Notes: generated by a model from the letters alone, not told the origin. A stretch of DNA of 64,000 bases from Telmatactis stephensoni (GCA_029948255.1 JALIZF010001833.1:124001-188000), one strand, 5' to 3'. Shown: positions 45,801 to 56,639, counted from the stretch's first letter. A program made the numbers and translations.

Positions 45801-48461
45801 TCTATCTCTTCATGCAGTGAATAGTTATTGAAGTGAATTAACTTCTTTAAAAAATTGATTATCAAGACCAATGATAAGACTTAAATTATTAAGCTCTCGC
45901 TCTATATGAAATTGTTTTTCTTTACAAAGGAAAAACGAGCAAAAATTGAGTAATGAACTTACCTTGACGGCTTCACTCCATCTCAATCGATTTTTGTATG
46001 CCTTCCTCACGTCGTTATTCATGATTTTGGAATTTTAAAGCACTTTTTAAGTTTTTTTAACTGGAAAAAATCTATGAATTCTTTACACTTTTTAACAGAG
46101 AGAGATGCAAGCAACATAATACAAGCTCGGTAATTCGCAGTCGAAAGTCCAAAATGGCGGGAAACACGGGAAACTTGACGCGCGCGCGCATCTTGGCGGA
46201 AGTGAATTGTCTAAAAATTGGCAAAATTCCTACAAAGAAAGAGGGGCATAGGAGGAAATAAAATGTAAAATAGAAATGGGGGGTCACCGAGGTCACTCTT
46301 GAGATATGAGGGGGGAGATGTGGGGTGTTTGGTGATCTTTTTACGAAAAATGGCCTCGCGATATCTGGTCAAATTATAAGAATTTTGGAACAACCAAATA
46401 TATTCAAAAGCAAGCAAAATGATAGCCTGGGGTGCAGAAAAACACTTGGAACTAAGTTGTTGCCGAACAATTTGCAAAGAAGCGAAAGATCAACAATAAT
46501 ATGCAAAAAATGGCCTTCCAGAATACACGTTTTTGGAGGATCAGACAGAAAAATGATAAATTTACTCAAAATCGAAACGATAGAGGTATTCTTTTTTTTA
46601 TTTATACGAAAAGTTTATAAAATTATGAGCATAACAATAATTTGTTTTGTACGATCTTAGGATCGGTAGGCCTGCTTTGGTCAATCATTTGGTTCCTCGT
46701 AGTGCGAAATTCACCAGCAGATGATCCCCACATAAGCCCTGGCGAGCTCCATTACATTCAGAATGCTTTGAGAGAAGGTGGAACTTTGAGCAAGGTAGTA
46801 AATATATTCTCAACGTGCACTATTCTAACAGTGAACTCCTTCCATATCTGATGGGCAACCATGTTTACTGTGAATATTCTATAAAATGACTCGAGGTAAA
46901 AATATTCACATGATCATCAAACGTTTGTATCTGTGATAGGACACACATAAGCCAATTCCATGGAAGGCCATTGCGACATCTCTACCGTTCTGGGCCATAA
47001 TAGTTGCTCATTTCTCTGAAAACTGGGGATTTTACACTCTTTTGACCGAACTGCCATCCTATCTGAAACACACTCTCAAATTTGACCTCGCCAATGTAAG
47101 TAGGAGTATCTCAATCATGATAATTCATCATCGTCATCATTTACCATACCAATCTCGTAAATTCTTGTCATCATAGGCTGGTTTCGTGTCAGCCGCGCCA
47201 TACCTTGTCATGGCATTTGTTGTGCAAATTGGGGGAAACTTTGCCGACTGTCTACGTACGAAGGGAATCCTTACGACCACCAAAGTTCGAAAACTATGCA
47301 ATGCTACCGGTAGGTTGCATTTCACTATACATCTCTATACCACACAATGTGTTTCACGATCGCGCGCAGCAGTCATATAGAAACAATACGGTCGACAAGA
47401 TAGATTTTGGGAGCGCATTTCCCATCAGGCTCTTCTTCAGAAGACCACGTCAATTTATAAAGAAAATAGAGTTCAATACAAACGTTTATTTGTGTGGAAT
47501 AACACGATTGTTGCACCTGTATATTTCCAGGTTTTATCGCCCAAGCTATAGCTCTGGTCATAGTCGGGTACACTAGTGATTGGAAGGTTGTGGTCGCATG
47601 TCTCATTGTGTCAGTGGGAATGAATGGGTTTGTGTACAGCGGGTTCTTTGTCAATCACTTGGACATCGCTCCACAGTACGCCAGTGTCTTGATGGGTATC
47701 ACTAACACCATTGCAACTGTGCCAGGAATTGTCAGTCCCTTGTTGACGGGAGTTATTGTCCAACACCACGTACGTTCTGTTTCTATTCTTGAAAAGTTAA
47801 CCACATTTGTATACAGCCATTGTCGTTGGCACAACTGCGATTGTAAGAGAAGTGCAGGGACGGATTTAGGGGAGTGCACTCCGTCCAGGGGTTTAGGGGA
47901 GTGCACCCCATCCCATACTTTTTCAAAATATCTTCAGGATCCTTTGGACGGATTAACGCTGCCCCCCTCCTCCCGCCCCACCCCTGAAGGATAATTATAG
48001 ATCCGCCCCTAAGATGGCCGCCAGTGAAGGTTTGCCAACACCATTTCATGAGAAGGGAAAAGAATCGGAAAATCAGCTGGGAAGGCCGGGGAGACGGGGA
48101 AAGATAAAGAGAAGAACAAGCTTGGAGGGAGGGAGAACGGTGTTATCTGGAGCTACCTTAGTTCTAGAATTATTCATGCTTGATTCGTGAACATAAAACC
48201 CCAGCTGCACAACATCTTTCATGTTTGTATTATAATTTTCCATTGTTTTGATTTTCTCCATTTCTATAATAGACACACAGTGAATGGAGGGTTGTCTTCT
48301 ATATTGGTGCCATCGTGTATGCATTTGGAGCCTTTTTCTTCGTTTTCTTTGCTTCTGGAGATATGCAGATCTGGGCGTCTGAAACGAACGGTTATGAAGA
48401 GGTTCTTTTGGACAACAAAAACAACGACGATGATGATGAGCATGAAATTCTAAATCGCTAA
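42847..48461 (+). CDS. SLC17 (sialin / vesicular anion transporter-like) protein, copy C
   Basis: Ten exons: 42847-43098, 43667-43703, 43836-44035, 44622-44709, 45486-45572, 46661-46794, 46940-47095, 47177-47309, 47531-47769 and 48273-48461. All have GT..AG borders and matching phases, giving 504 residues. Features match copy B: Cys/Lys-rich N-terminus, glycosylatable first loop, [34 protein letters not shown], conserved [14 protein letters not shown] loop and a final acidic tail ending HEILNR. It differs by KYI/RCI, GKS/GKN and a one-residue-shorter RGNVGI segment. It is a predicted membrane anion transporter of unknown substrate, organelle or plasma membrane. Introns carry a retroposon (43227-43578) and a MITE (45209-45376). 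Intron 5 has a replaced block at about 46214-46635. Confidence 0.92.
43227..43578 (-). mobile_element. Non-LTR retroposon 3' end in intron 1 of SLC17 copy C
   Basis: The plus strand starts with TTATTTATTTTATTTATTT, the complement of an (AAATAAAT)n tail, so the insert lies on the minus strand. GCATAAT occurs at 43220-43226 and 43579-43585 as a target duplication. Copy A runs uninterrupted at the equivalent place (TTCTTTGTGTAATAATGG). The body (ACAAGGTTGCCC/GGCAAGGTTGCCCTTAAC) has no intact frame. It is likely a 5'-truncated LINE or a SINE. Confidence 0.65.
45209..45376. mobile_element. GAGGCTTTGCA-ended MITE in SLC17 copy C (uninterrupted)
   Basis: The ends GAGGCTTTGCACCATCACGT and ACATGATGGTGCAAAGCCTC pair over about 50 bases each. 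The element is flanked by TA. It provides the uninterrupted version of 36663-36970, so this insertion predates the B/C split. It is absent from copy A. Confidence 0.75.
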
Positions 48462-49332
48462 ACTGTCACTCCCTACGTTACACAAAACACACATTGAAGC
48501 TTGGTAATTCACTGATTCACAAACAGCGCAGCATATCATATGTTCACAGAGTTCATACAGTCCCCCACCCACCCACCCACCCACCCACCCACCCACACAT
48601 ACACCGGCACACACATTTCCCCCTAAACCCACCCATCCACACATGCATAACACACTGCAACCCAATCCCAATGGAACCGAACCGTGCACTACATTTAAGC
48701 CACATTTAAGCCTGGTTTACTCTAGCGACCTGATGAATAGACTATCCTATTTACCAAGTTAAAGAAGCGCTGTTCACTCAGACTCAAAGTTACATATATC
48801 TCGTACTCGTAAGGACAGAGTAGCACACCACTAATATAATTAGTGCCTCTCTAAATCTCGAAATATTGTTTAGCTTGTACATGTCACCAGCGTGAACCAG
48901 GCTTACGAGATTCCAATCTCGTCCCCAGAGCCGATTTTTCTTACTGCGCACGCTCGCAGAAAAATACTGGTGAGCCTAGTATTTTTCTGCGAGTATGCGC
49001 AGTAAGAACAATCGGCTTTTGGGACGAGATTGACGAGATTCCGATCCCTACAAGTTAAGAGACCTTTAAACTCCTCATGAGCAGAGGTAAAAAAGTTGTC
49101 TTTCTTTCTTGCCCGTGGGAGGAGTCAAGGACTCCATGCTTAGAGGAATCGGTTACTGTAAAGTAGGAATTTAATTGGTTTGATTTGGAATATAGCTTTG
49201 AAGAGTTCACTCAAAATAATAATTTTAGTCGTGGCGATATTTACATGGAAACAGGTGGCTATGACACTAGAAATTGAGTACTGGAAACAAAAGAGAACAT
49301 GAAATGTTCAAAAATATTTATTTCCTTACTAA

Positions 49333-49468
49333 GGGCCTGATTATATGAACCGGGCCTGCGCGGTTAAGCGGGCTGACTTCTTTTGTTTTGTGGCCCCCAG
49401 GGAAAAGAAAAGAAAAGAAGTCAGCCCGCTCGACCGGGCCAGCCTGGTTCATATAAACCGGCAGGTCC
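49333..49468. mobile_element. GGGCCTGATTATATGAACC-ended MITE
   Basis: The inverted ends GGGCCTGATTATATGAACCG and CGGTTTATATGAACC-type complement meet around an AAAAGAAAAGAAAAG centre. TAA flanks both sides (49330-49332 and 49469-49471). The size and 3-bp TAA duplication match the Harbinger-like MITE at 19361-19493. Confidence 0.75.
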
Positions 49469-50023
49469 TAAAGCCGGCGATACACGCTGCAATTTTTTTG
49501 CGTTGGCAATACAATTTTAGACATTAGTTGCGAGATCGAAATTTGCGAGTGTATCGTGTGGTAACAATGGCGGCAACGATTTCTCGCTACAAAAATTTGT
49601 CGCAGAAAGTTCAAAATTTTTCTGTACAACATTTGAACATTGTATGACTCCTGTTGAAAGTTGTAGAGTGATGATGCGCGCTGCAATTTCTCTGAAACAA
49701 AATCTAAAATTTTGTTGCCAGTGCGAGAAGAAATTGCAGCCATGCTACGGCGTGCTAGCACATGCAAATAGTCCCAATACGGACTGACATAAAGTTAATA
49801 TCAATTAGATATTGTAATTGGGGTAACATGAGAGAGAGAATATTTTTATTTATCTATTTATTTTTAAAGTAATATTAAATGTAAATTAATTTCAGTTGTT
49901 CATGAACAAAAATAATATATTAAGTTAAGGGTTGTGCTGTATACTAGGATCCAGAGGTTACTTGTTGTAGGATAAGTAATTTTTAATTTGCACCCAGGCC
50001 AGGAAAGGTAATTGAATTTCAGT

Positions 50024-50168
50024 TAGAGTGGTTTTCATAAACCCGTGAAATACTTACTAATTTATTTAGTGCTATTCCACTAAAAGCCTTTTGTTTTCTA
50101 TTGTTTCATACACGTTATTAAAATGCAAATGGTATAAATCTTTTCACGGGTTTTTGAAAACCACTCTA
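50024..50168. mobile_element. GAGTGGTTTTCA-ended MITE
   Basis: The ends GAGTGGTTTTCATAAACCCG and CGGGTTTTTGAAAACCACTC are flanked by TA. The sub-terminal GTGAAATACTTACTAA is shared with the element at 54102-54242, so both belong to one family. Confidence 0.7.
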
Positions 50169-50474
50169 GAATTATATAGACAAATATGACATTTTGTTTC
50201 AAAGTCGGCCGAGAAATCTTAATAGTAATAGCTTCTGCTGGAGCCTAGGATATCTCTACTATAAATGAACACTAAAAATAGAAAGATTAAAAAAGTTTCT
50301 TGTGTTTTTTACTTAAGTGCATTGTTGGATGTAGAGGGGTTCCAAGGCAGTTGAATGGAATTGTTTAAATATAATAAGCTCTTTCTTGGTGATTCAGGGC
50401 ACATGAGGCGTGAAGACAAAACAACAGTAAAGAACTTGGAACTAAACAATATGTCTGCAGCACAAAGAAAGATC

Positions 50475-50837
50475 AATATAATATAAGTGAATCATACAGT
50501 TTAATCAAAGCCCTTTTTGTCGCCCATCTCTGCCTTAATCCATACACACATTAACTGCCCTATCAGCAACTCGGCATTCAGAATTATCCCTTGAAATTAT
50601 TGCATTACAACAAAGAACTCGAACTCAGAAAACAATACATCCTGCAACACCAGGAATGACCCATATAATATAAGTCAATCAAAGCCCTTGTTGTCCTCCA
50701 TCTCTGCGTTAATCCATACACAGATTAAACTGCCCAATCAGCAACTCGGCATTCAGAATTATTCCTTGAAATTACTGCACCGCTGCATAACTGTTCATTT
50801 AGCTTGCTGAAAGAGACTCGAGATATAACGATAACAG
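50475..50837 (+). promoter_or_regulatory. Promoter/5' noncoding exon of cysteine-rich peptide gene 1, with internal duplication
   Basis: A block of about 130 bases is repeated (50475-50605 and 50662-50782), including ATATAATATAAGT, CAGCAACTCGGCATTCAG and CCTTGAAATTA. It is followed by a probable 5' noncoding exon ending GATAACAG|GTAAGAG at 50837. The arrangement matches 56640-56820 and 62040-62173, which sit in the same position relative to their units. The acceptor partner is TTAATAG|ATTCCCACC at 52794, giving a 1.96-kb first intron. Confidence 0.55.
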
Positions 50838-52123
50838 GTAAGAGCTCAAAGGATTTCAGTATTCTCAATGCCTTATTAAGATGTCATAATATATATGTGT
50901 TAAATTTAAATACTATGAGGTAAAAGAGAGACGAATAGGCAAGGAAAATTACGAAATTTATGAAATCCTTTTTGTTTTTGAAGGTCAAACGATCATATTA
51001 TTTTGGCGCGCAATTTTGAATGTTTCTCAAAATATTTCATATTTATCAAGGAGGGTTAGTTAAGCAAAGTTACCTTAAATAAGTTACTTTCTAAAATTTA
51101 ATTTAAGATATGCCATAAATGAAAAGCTGTTTTTCGGGTCACATAAACGCACATTTTCAATGTTTCTCATAAAATCAATTTTTATTTTCACTCTTACATA
51201 GGAATATTACTTTTACATCAAAAGATTGAAAAACATGTAAGATTTACTTTAAATTGACAGTAACAAGAGGTAGTTTTTATGATACGTTGCCTAAGGACTA
51301 AATAAACTGGGTAGTTGTCGTGTTAGCCCTAAGTTCCGTTTTGTGAAAAAATGCGAGAAAACCAACAGTTTCTCAAATGCTTACTTTTAAGGCTCATTCA
51401 CGTGAGGAAATTTTCCATGATGAATTTTCTGATCCACATGAACAAAAGGTTTAGTCAAATAAAATTCGGTCAAAGACAATTTGTTCGTATGGGAGACCCA
51501 TGGGAGTGCCTTCATCCATGTCTATAATTTTGGCGCGCAGGGGCCGGGGCGCGGTACATTTTTCAATGCTTCTCATATTGAACAGATTCGAACCCTAACA
51601 ATTCCATGTTTGAATACTAATAAAATTCTACTTGCAACAACTTTTAACCCGACTTTTGGCGAAAATTCCAACTGAAAGTCAAAGGATTAATTACAGGAGT
51701 ATCATTGATCATAGTAAAAGTATGTTCACGCTCCAAATGGGATTACCATAATTTGTATACTAATTAGGCGCCTCGCAGCGCCAGCTAAAACTGAGGATTA
51801 AGTGATAAGCCAAGGCTTTCATACAGAAGTGGAGTTTCCACCATTCAAGTCTAAACTATTCGCTGGCTTAACGGTAGCCCATTGTCCAATTCCCAGTCAA
51901 GGCTTTTGCCAAGCGGGGAGCGTTATTATTCAAAACGTGGAAAGAGTTAATTATTCAAGTTTTTAGCGCGCTTTTTGGGTAGCATGGTTGACCGAGCGTA
52001 AAAACGCTGACCATTCACCGTTGTTCAGGGTTCGAGCGCTAGATCATATGTGAACTGAATTTGAAACAGTAACTTGATAAGGGGATTAAATTCGAATCAG
52101 TAAAGCACTCGATATATTACATG

Positions 52124-52374
52124 TTATAAAATAACTCTTATATAACGCGCGCTATGATTGGCTGAAAACCTGTGTTTGATGAGAATATCAAACACGCCCA
52201 CGTCAATTTGTTTTTTCGCCAGTGTTTTCTTTTGCCTATTTTCGTCTATTTGCGTGTTAGTTATTTTATAAAAGAAATAAAGGCGAGTGCTTTCACAGCT
52301 CTCGAGTGTTCTCCCAACATCACAAGTGTTTTGATCAGGCTATCAAACACGGGAAACCGTTTTTTATTCCTTAA
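52124..52374. mobile_element. GCGCGC-type repeat inserted in intron 1 of peptide gene 1
   Basis: Gene 2 reads ATTACATGCTCATGTAATTT at this position (57950). In gene 1 the same flanks are separated by about 250 bases starting TTATAAAATAACTC and containing ACGCGCGCTATGATTGGCTG. It belongs to the broad GATTGG repeat group seen at 6645 and 17325. Confidence 0.65.
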
Positions 52375-52726
52375 CTCATGTAATTTGCTGTAAAAGGATG
52401 CTTACTTGATGTCGATCGTACAGTTAACAATCTCATACCAAAGGAATCCCAATATTAGCGTTTCGATAAAATATAGAAATACATGTAAATCTAAATGATT
52501 TGATAATCAACCATAGAAATATTATAGGTAGAAAAGTAAAGGTGATTTATTTACCTCAAAAGCGCGGGGAGAGGTGTCTCTATTCTCTAGAGCCAGGGAC
52601 TCGTTTTTTATAGCGTTCGAAGGGTCCGCCCTTTACCCCCTCCCCCTCTATATCAGTGCTCCGCCGGCTATTTCAATCTAATCATATTTAAGCTACAAGT
52701 CAAAACAAGTGTGTAAGGTTACTAGG

Positions 52727-52780
52727 AATCGAACTTAGGACCTCTGCATAGAAGGCGACGCAGTAACCAACTGTTATTAT
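52727..52780 (-). repeat. tRNA-like fragment
   Basis: The minus strand reads AGTTGGTTACTGCGTCG ... AAGTTCGATTCCTAG, resembling the D-arm and B-box (GTTCGATTCC) of a tRNA. Length and pairing are not right for a working tRNA, and gene 2 has a deletion in the same segment. It is most likely a tRNA-derived SINE remnant. Confidence 0.4.
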
Positions 52781-52819
52781 TGCTCCTTAATAGATTCCCA
52801 CCAAGATTAATAACTGAAA

Positions 52820-55203
52820 ATGAAGACTGCTACAAAGATTATTCTACTGTTAGTCGTTGTCATGGCCGTCGCTGAAGCTGCTCGGTTAGACCGTTATCGA
52901 GTGACCAAGAAACAAGCGACACTCTTGAAGAGGCTATTTGAAAGTAATCTGAATTATCACTGTACTTAATGACAATTTAGTATACAGTTTTTTCACCCTA
53001 CCATTAGCTCTTAATTCCCTCCTTTTCTACCCTGCTTTGCTGGCCCTCAAGGGAAGGGGAGGGGAGGGGGACTGGGGAGGAGGGGAAAGGGAAGGGGGAC
53101 TGGGAAGGAGGGGAAAGGGGAGGGGAGGGAGACTGGGGAAGAGAGGAGGGAAAGAGAGCCCCTCTCTTCCCTTGAGAGCCAGCAAAGCAGGCTACTCCTT
53201 TTCAGTTGGCTTGCTGCTTTATCTCCCTCTTAAATAAATATTCCAGGCAAAGAATACGTCCACACTGGTCCAGATGTCTCCTTATTCGTCGCTCCTTTTG
53301 TCATTTGGGCTTCCTGTGACACAGGAAGCACAATATGAAAAAAAGTGTAACACAGGAAGCCCAAACGAACAAAATAAGGAGCAGCGGCGGAGGACCCAGA
53401 ATCTGGATTACGTCCATACTACTTCTGATAACTTCGAAAAATGCATCTTTCTTGCTACGATTAGACCTTGTATCTACACTAACTGGCATTACACACTTTG
53501 TTTGGGTTGCCAGAAAATAGGAGAGAAAGATACGGGTTTTTTTTGTAATTATAATCGCATTTAAAGCTTAAACTGTCTATCATTTCAATAGTTTGAGCAT
53601 CAAATATTCAAACTACCAATTACTTTTATTTAGGCCCAGAATGGCGCGATGAGTCGACATGTGGTGGCGAATGCAAAAAGGAAGAGGACCTGGGTATGTT
53701 CGACATGTGCAACGGACAGAAAGATTGTTCTGAAGGCGAACTTTGCTGCGGTGATCTGGTAAAAATTACACTGTTAATAACTAACAAACAAAACGGTTTT
53801 CGTTTGACTGGGAAGACGGCACAGCGTAAGGTCATGTGAAAAAAACCCTCGGGTTTCTTAAAGCCATTTTCAAAATTTCTGTTGAGTATCTCTGCCCTTC
53901 TACATATTGCATATTGAAGTTGCCCCAGAGGGGAGGGGACAATGCATGGGCAGGCTCCACGGACACAATAGTAAGGTCACGTGACGGCAGAACACGTTCT
54001 TATTTTTCGTTATTATAAATTACGATATCTTGGCTTATTACAAATTTCGACAGAGTTATAACAAATTACGACTAGAACAGACATCGCTTACCATCTGATT
54101 AGAGTGATTTTCATCGGACTGTGAAATAGTTACTAAGGTGATACACACTAGTAGATCCCAATTCCATTGTTACCTTTGCTTGAATTTTCACTTCTATACA
54201 CTAATAGCTAGTTAGTATTTCACAGTCCGATGAAAATCACTCTAATATTCTGTCTCTGCATTTTGCAATCAGAAGTACTAACGTTTTTGTATCTCTTTTG
54301 ACAGCAAAATCCAATTAAAAAGCCACCCAAATGTGATGGTGAATGCAAAAAGGAAGAGGACCTGGGTATGTTCGACATGTGCAACGGACAGAAAGATTGT
54401 TCTGAAGGCGAACTTTGCTGCAGTGCTCAGGTAAAAACTACACTGTTAATAACTAACAAACAAAACGGTTTTCGTTTGACTGGGAAAACGGCACAGCGTA
54501 AGGTCATGTGAAAAAAAAAACCCCTCGAGTTTCTTAAATAAGCCATTTTCAAAATTTCTGTTGAGGATCTCTATCCTTCTACATATTGTATATTGAAGTC
54601 CCCCCAGAGGGGAGGGGACAATGCATGGGCAGGCTCCACGGACACAATAGTAAGGTCACGTGACGGCAAGCCACGTTCCTGTCTATCGTTATTACAAATT
54701 ACGACGACTTATTATAATTAAATTACAATAGCTTGGCTTATATCAAATTACGACAAAGTAGTATTACAAATTACGACAGTTATTACAAAGTACGACAGAA
54801 CAGTCATCATTACCATCTCAGTGATTAATATCCTGTTTCTGCATTTTGCAATCAGAAGTACTAATAATAATAATAATAATGTTTAAGATTTATATACCGC
54901 AAATATCTATATGTATATAATCAAATGCGGTTGAAATGAACTGAAATGAAATGAAGTATAATCAAACATAAAGTGTTTAAGAATCCCAACTGGCAAGGAG
55001 GCAAACCAGTTGGCTACATTACAAGCATGGCCGAGAAACTGAATTTGAACTAATCGAAATCGGAACAAATTCAGTCTCAGCTAGTGGCCAGAGCGGGAAT
55101 CGAACCTGGGACCGCCAGATTGCGAGACCAACGCTCTGACCACTCGGCCTTGCTGCCTCCTCCTACTAATAACGTTTTTTATCTCTTTTGACAGCAAAAG
55201 TGA
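52820..55203 (+). CDS. Secreted two-module cysteine-rich protein, gene 1
   Basis: Coding exons are 52820-52943, 53634-53758, 54305-54430 and 55195-55203, giving 127 residues. A signal peptide (MKTATKIILLLVVVMAVAEA) is followed by a basic propeptide-like stretch (RLDRYRVTKKQATLLKRLF). Two modules of about 31 residues follow, each with six cysteines spaced C-x3-C-x11-C-x5-C-x5-CC; the shared core is DLGMFDMCNGQKDCSEGELC. Each module sits on its own exon, with phase-0 introns after each. The last exon encodes only QK before the stop. An AATAAA lies at 55270-55275. A noncoding first exon near 50837 is inferred. The C-x5-C-x5-CC core recalls WAP or knottin-like folds, but two WAP cysteines are missing. 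Candidate roles are defence peptide, toxin-like peptide, protease inhibitor or matrix component; none is demonstrated. Confidence 0.85.
53028..53194. mobile_element. TAGCCTGC foldback element with polypurine arms, intron of peptide gene 1
   Basis: The ends TACCCTGCTTTGCTGGC and GCCAGCAAAGCAGGCTA surround a GGGGAGGGGA-rich interior and a short C/T-rich arm. CTCCTTTTC flanks both sides (53019-53027 and 53195-53203), a perfect 9-bp target duplication. The orthologous element in gene 2 (58620-58737) has a shorter purine tract, so the insertion predates the duplication and the tract has since changed length. Confidence 0.8.
54102..54242. mobile_element. GAGTGATTTTCATCGGACTG-ended MITE in intron 2 of peptide gene 1
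   Basis: The arms GAGTGATTTTCATCGGACTG and CAGTCCGATGAAAATCACTC continue into GTGAAATAGTTACTAA and its partner. It is flanked by TA. The same insertion is at 59596-59738 in gene 2, so it predates the gene duplication. It is absent after exon 3, so it postdates the internal exon duplication. Confidence 0.8.
54868..55164 (-). mobile_element. tRNA-derived SINE in intron 3 of peptide gene 1
   Basis: On the minus strand the element opens GGAGGCAGCAAGGCCGAGTG, with an A-box-like GGCCGAGTGGTCAGAGCG and B-box GGTTCGATTCCC about 40 bases apart. It ends in an (ATT)n tail. ACTAATAA occurs at 54860-54867 and 55165-55172 as the target duplication. Gene 2 has the empty site (AGTACTAATAACGTTTATC). The head resembles a serine/leucine-type tRNA. 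Transcription by RNA polymerase III is the expected mechanism. Confidence 0.85.
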
Positions 55204-55763
55204 TCCACTGCTGGAAGGAGCTGAGAAACGCTGTCTTTTTGTAATATAGTTTCACTGGCAATTTCTGATAATAAAACAAAGGGGAAGAAGCAATTCAGTT
55301 CCAGTGAATTTTTTAAAAAATCCGACAAATATCTGATGTGGAAATTTGCTAGAATTTACAGTCTTTAATTTCCTTGGATTGCATGTATGATAAAAATTAA
55401 ATAAGAAATCCCAGAAATTGATTTATTCAATTAAGCATGTTAAACTTCTTTGTCAAGTACTAAATAAATTCTTGGTCGTTTTACGTACACAACACACATG
55501 ATTTAGTTGTCTTATTTTGTACCAAGAGACCATAATACTAAGAGAGCGAAACTCGGTATTGATGTCTGTGCGATGTTCGTGGTGGCTAAGGCTATTTTTA
55601 GTAACTTCGCCATCGCGCGCGCAAGGCTCTCAAACAATAGGGCTTGTAAATGTGACGTCACATTCCCCAGCACGTCATATCCGGGTCCAAATCAAAATTT
55701 TTGTTCAATGGGAGAAAACAGTTGACCGATAGACTTTTCTTTTGGAGCACTAAACGTTTTTGC

Positions 55764-55912
55764 TAGCCTCCTCCGCAGGCAACTCCTTATTATTCCTCCT
55801 TGGGCTTCCTTTGTAACGGTTATTTGCTCTCTCCCCTTCTCTCCCCATTCTCCCCTATCGCCACTCTTTTACACAGGAAACCCAAGAACAGTGATGCCTG
55901 CGGAGGAGGCTA
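55764..55912. mobile_element. TAGCCTCCTCCGCAGGC foldback element with 9-bp target duplication
   Basis: The ends TAGCCTCCTCCGCAGGCA and GCCTGCGGAGGAGGCTA enclose AGGAAACCC/GGGCTTCCT arms and a pyrimidine-rich centre. CGTTTTTGC flanks both sides (55755-55763 and 55913-55921). The duplicate unit at 61255 reads AAACGTTTTTGCATAAATT with one copy, giving a perfect empty site. The 9-bp duplication suggests a Mutator-like transposase in trans. Confidence 0.88.
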
Positions 55913-56639
55913 CGTTTTTGCATAGATTTTGATAAAATTCAACCCAATTTCATGTCTTAGTGGCGTACGCTGAAGGAGAGCCAAAGCACTTTCTGACGTG
56001 CAACTTTGTTGAGAAGTAGTCTGATATATGAACAAGAGTTGTCATGCTGCTGTGATTTTAAAATTACTAAGTCTAAACCTGACAATGAATTGTTATATTT
56101 TAGGGTTAAAAAATTGCGCCTCGAATATTTCAAAATCAGTTTATACGAAGTTCTCCAAAATCCATATTCTACTAGCCAAAGTCCTAAATATCAACGCCTT
56201 GTATGTCGTTTTAAAAGTTTAGGTCAAAAAACGCGTAAAATTGCTTGGAACCTAAAACGGTGACGTCATCGTTTCGTCGCTATGGTAACCCCGATGTAAA
56301 CAAAACACATACCATTAAAAACTTCAGTCTTTATGTAGTAAGTGAACGAAAGATCATAACTGTGGGTACTTTCATTTAAGAACTACAGCCATTTCAAGTT
56401 GACCGGTCGAGCACTAGAGAAATTGTAGGAAGCCTCCTTAATGACAGCCAACAAGCTGGGCTTCCTGTGGCCACAACGTCTTATAGGCAAGCCATGTTTT
56501 TAGAATTAAAAAGCTAAAATGAATAAATATCTACAGATAGAAGAACTGAAAGCGATAAAGGAAATCAAAGTTCTGATAAACTTTTAAATATGTGTATTTG
56601 CACAAATCTACTGTGAGTACTTAAGAATTCAGATCAACT

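Larger units (their letters stand above)
48462..50470. repeat. Intergenic repeat-rich stretch
   Basis: Bases 48566-48596 are (CCCA)n. Bases 48905-49046 form an inverted repeat (ACGAGATTCCAATCTCGTCC ... TACTGCGC and complement). Bases 49333-49468 are a MITE with GGGCCTGATTATATGAACC termini and TAA on both sides. Bases 49475-49750 have loose inverted ends (ACGCTGCAATTT). Bases 50024-50168 are a MITE with GAGTGGTTTTCATAAACCC termini and flanking TA. No gene is recognised. Confidence 0.6.

Noticed and set aside
48450..48709. Frames of HPPTHPPTH and GGWVGGWVGG type
   Set aside because: They are generated by the (CCCA)n simple repeat in the 3' flank of SLC17 copy C.
56006..56263. 85-residue frame, partly repeated at 61354-61542
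   Set aside because: The duplicate is cut short by a stop and the composition is AT-driven; no splice context or domain supports it.
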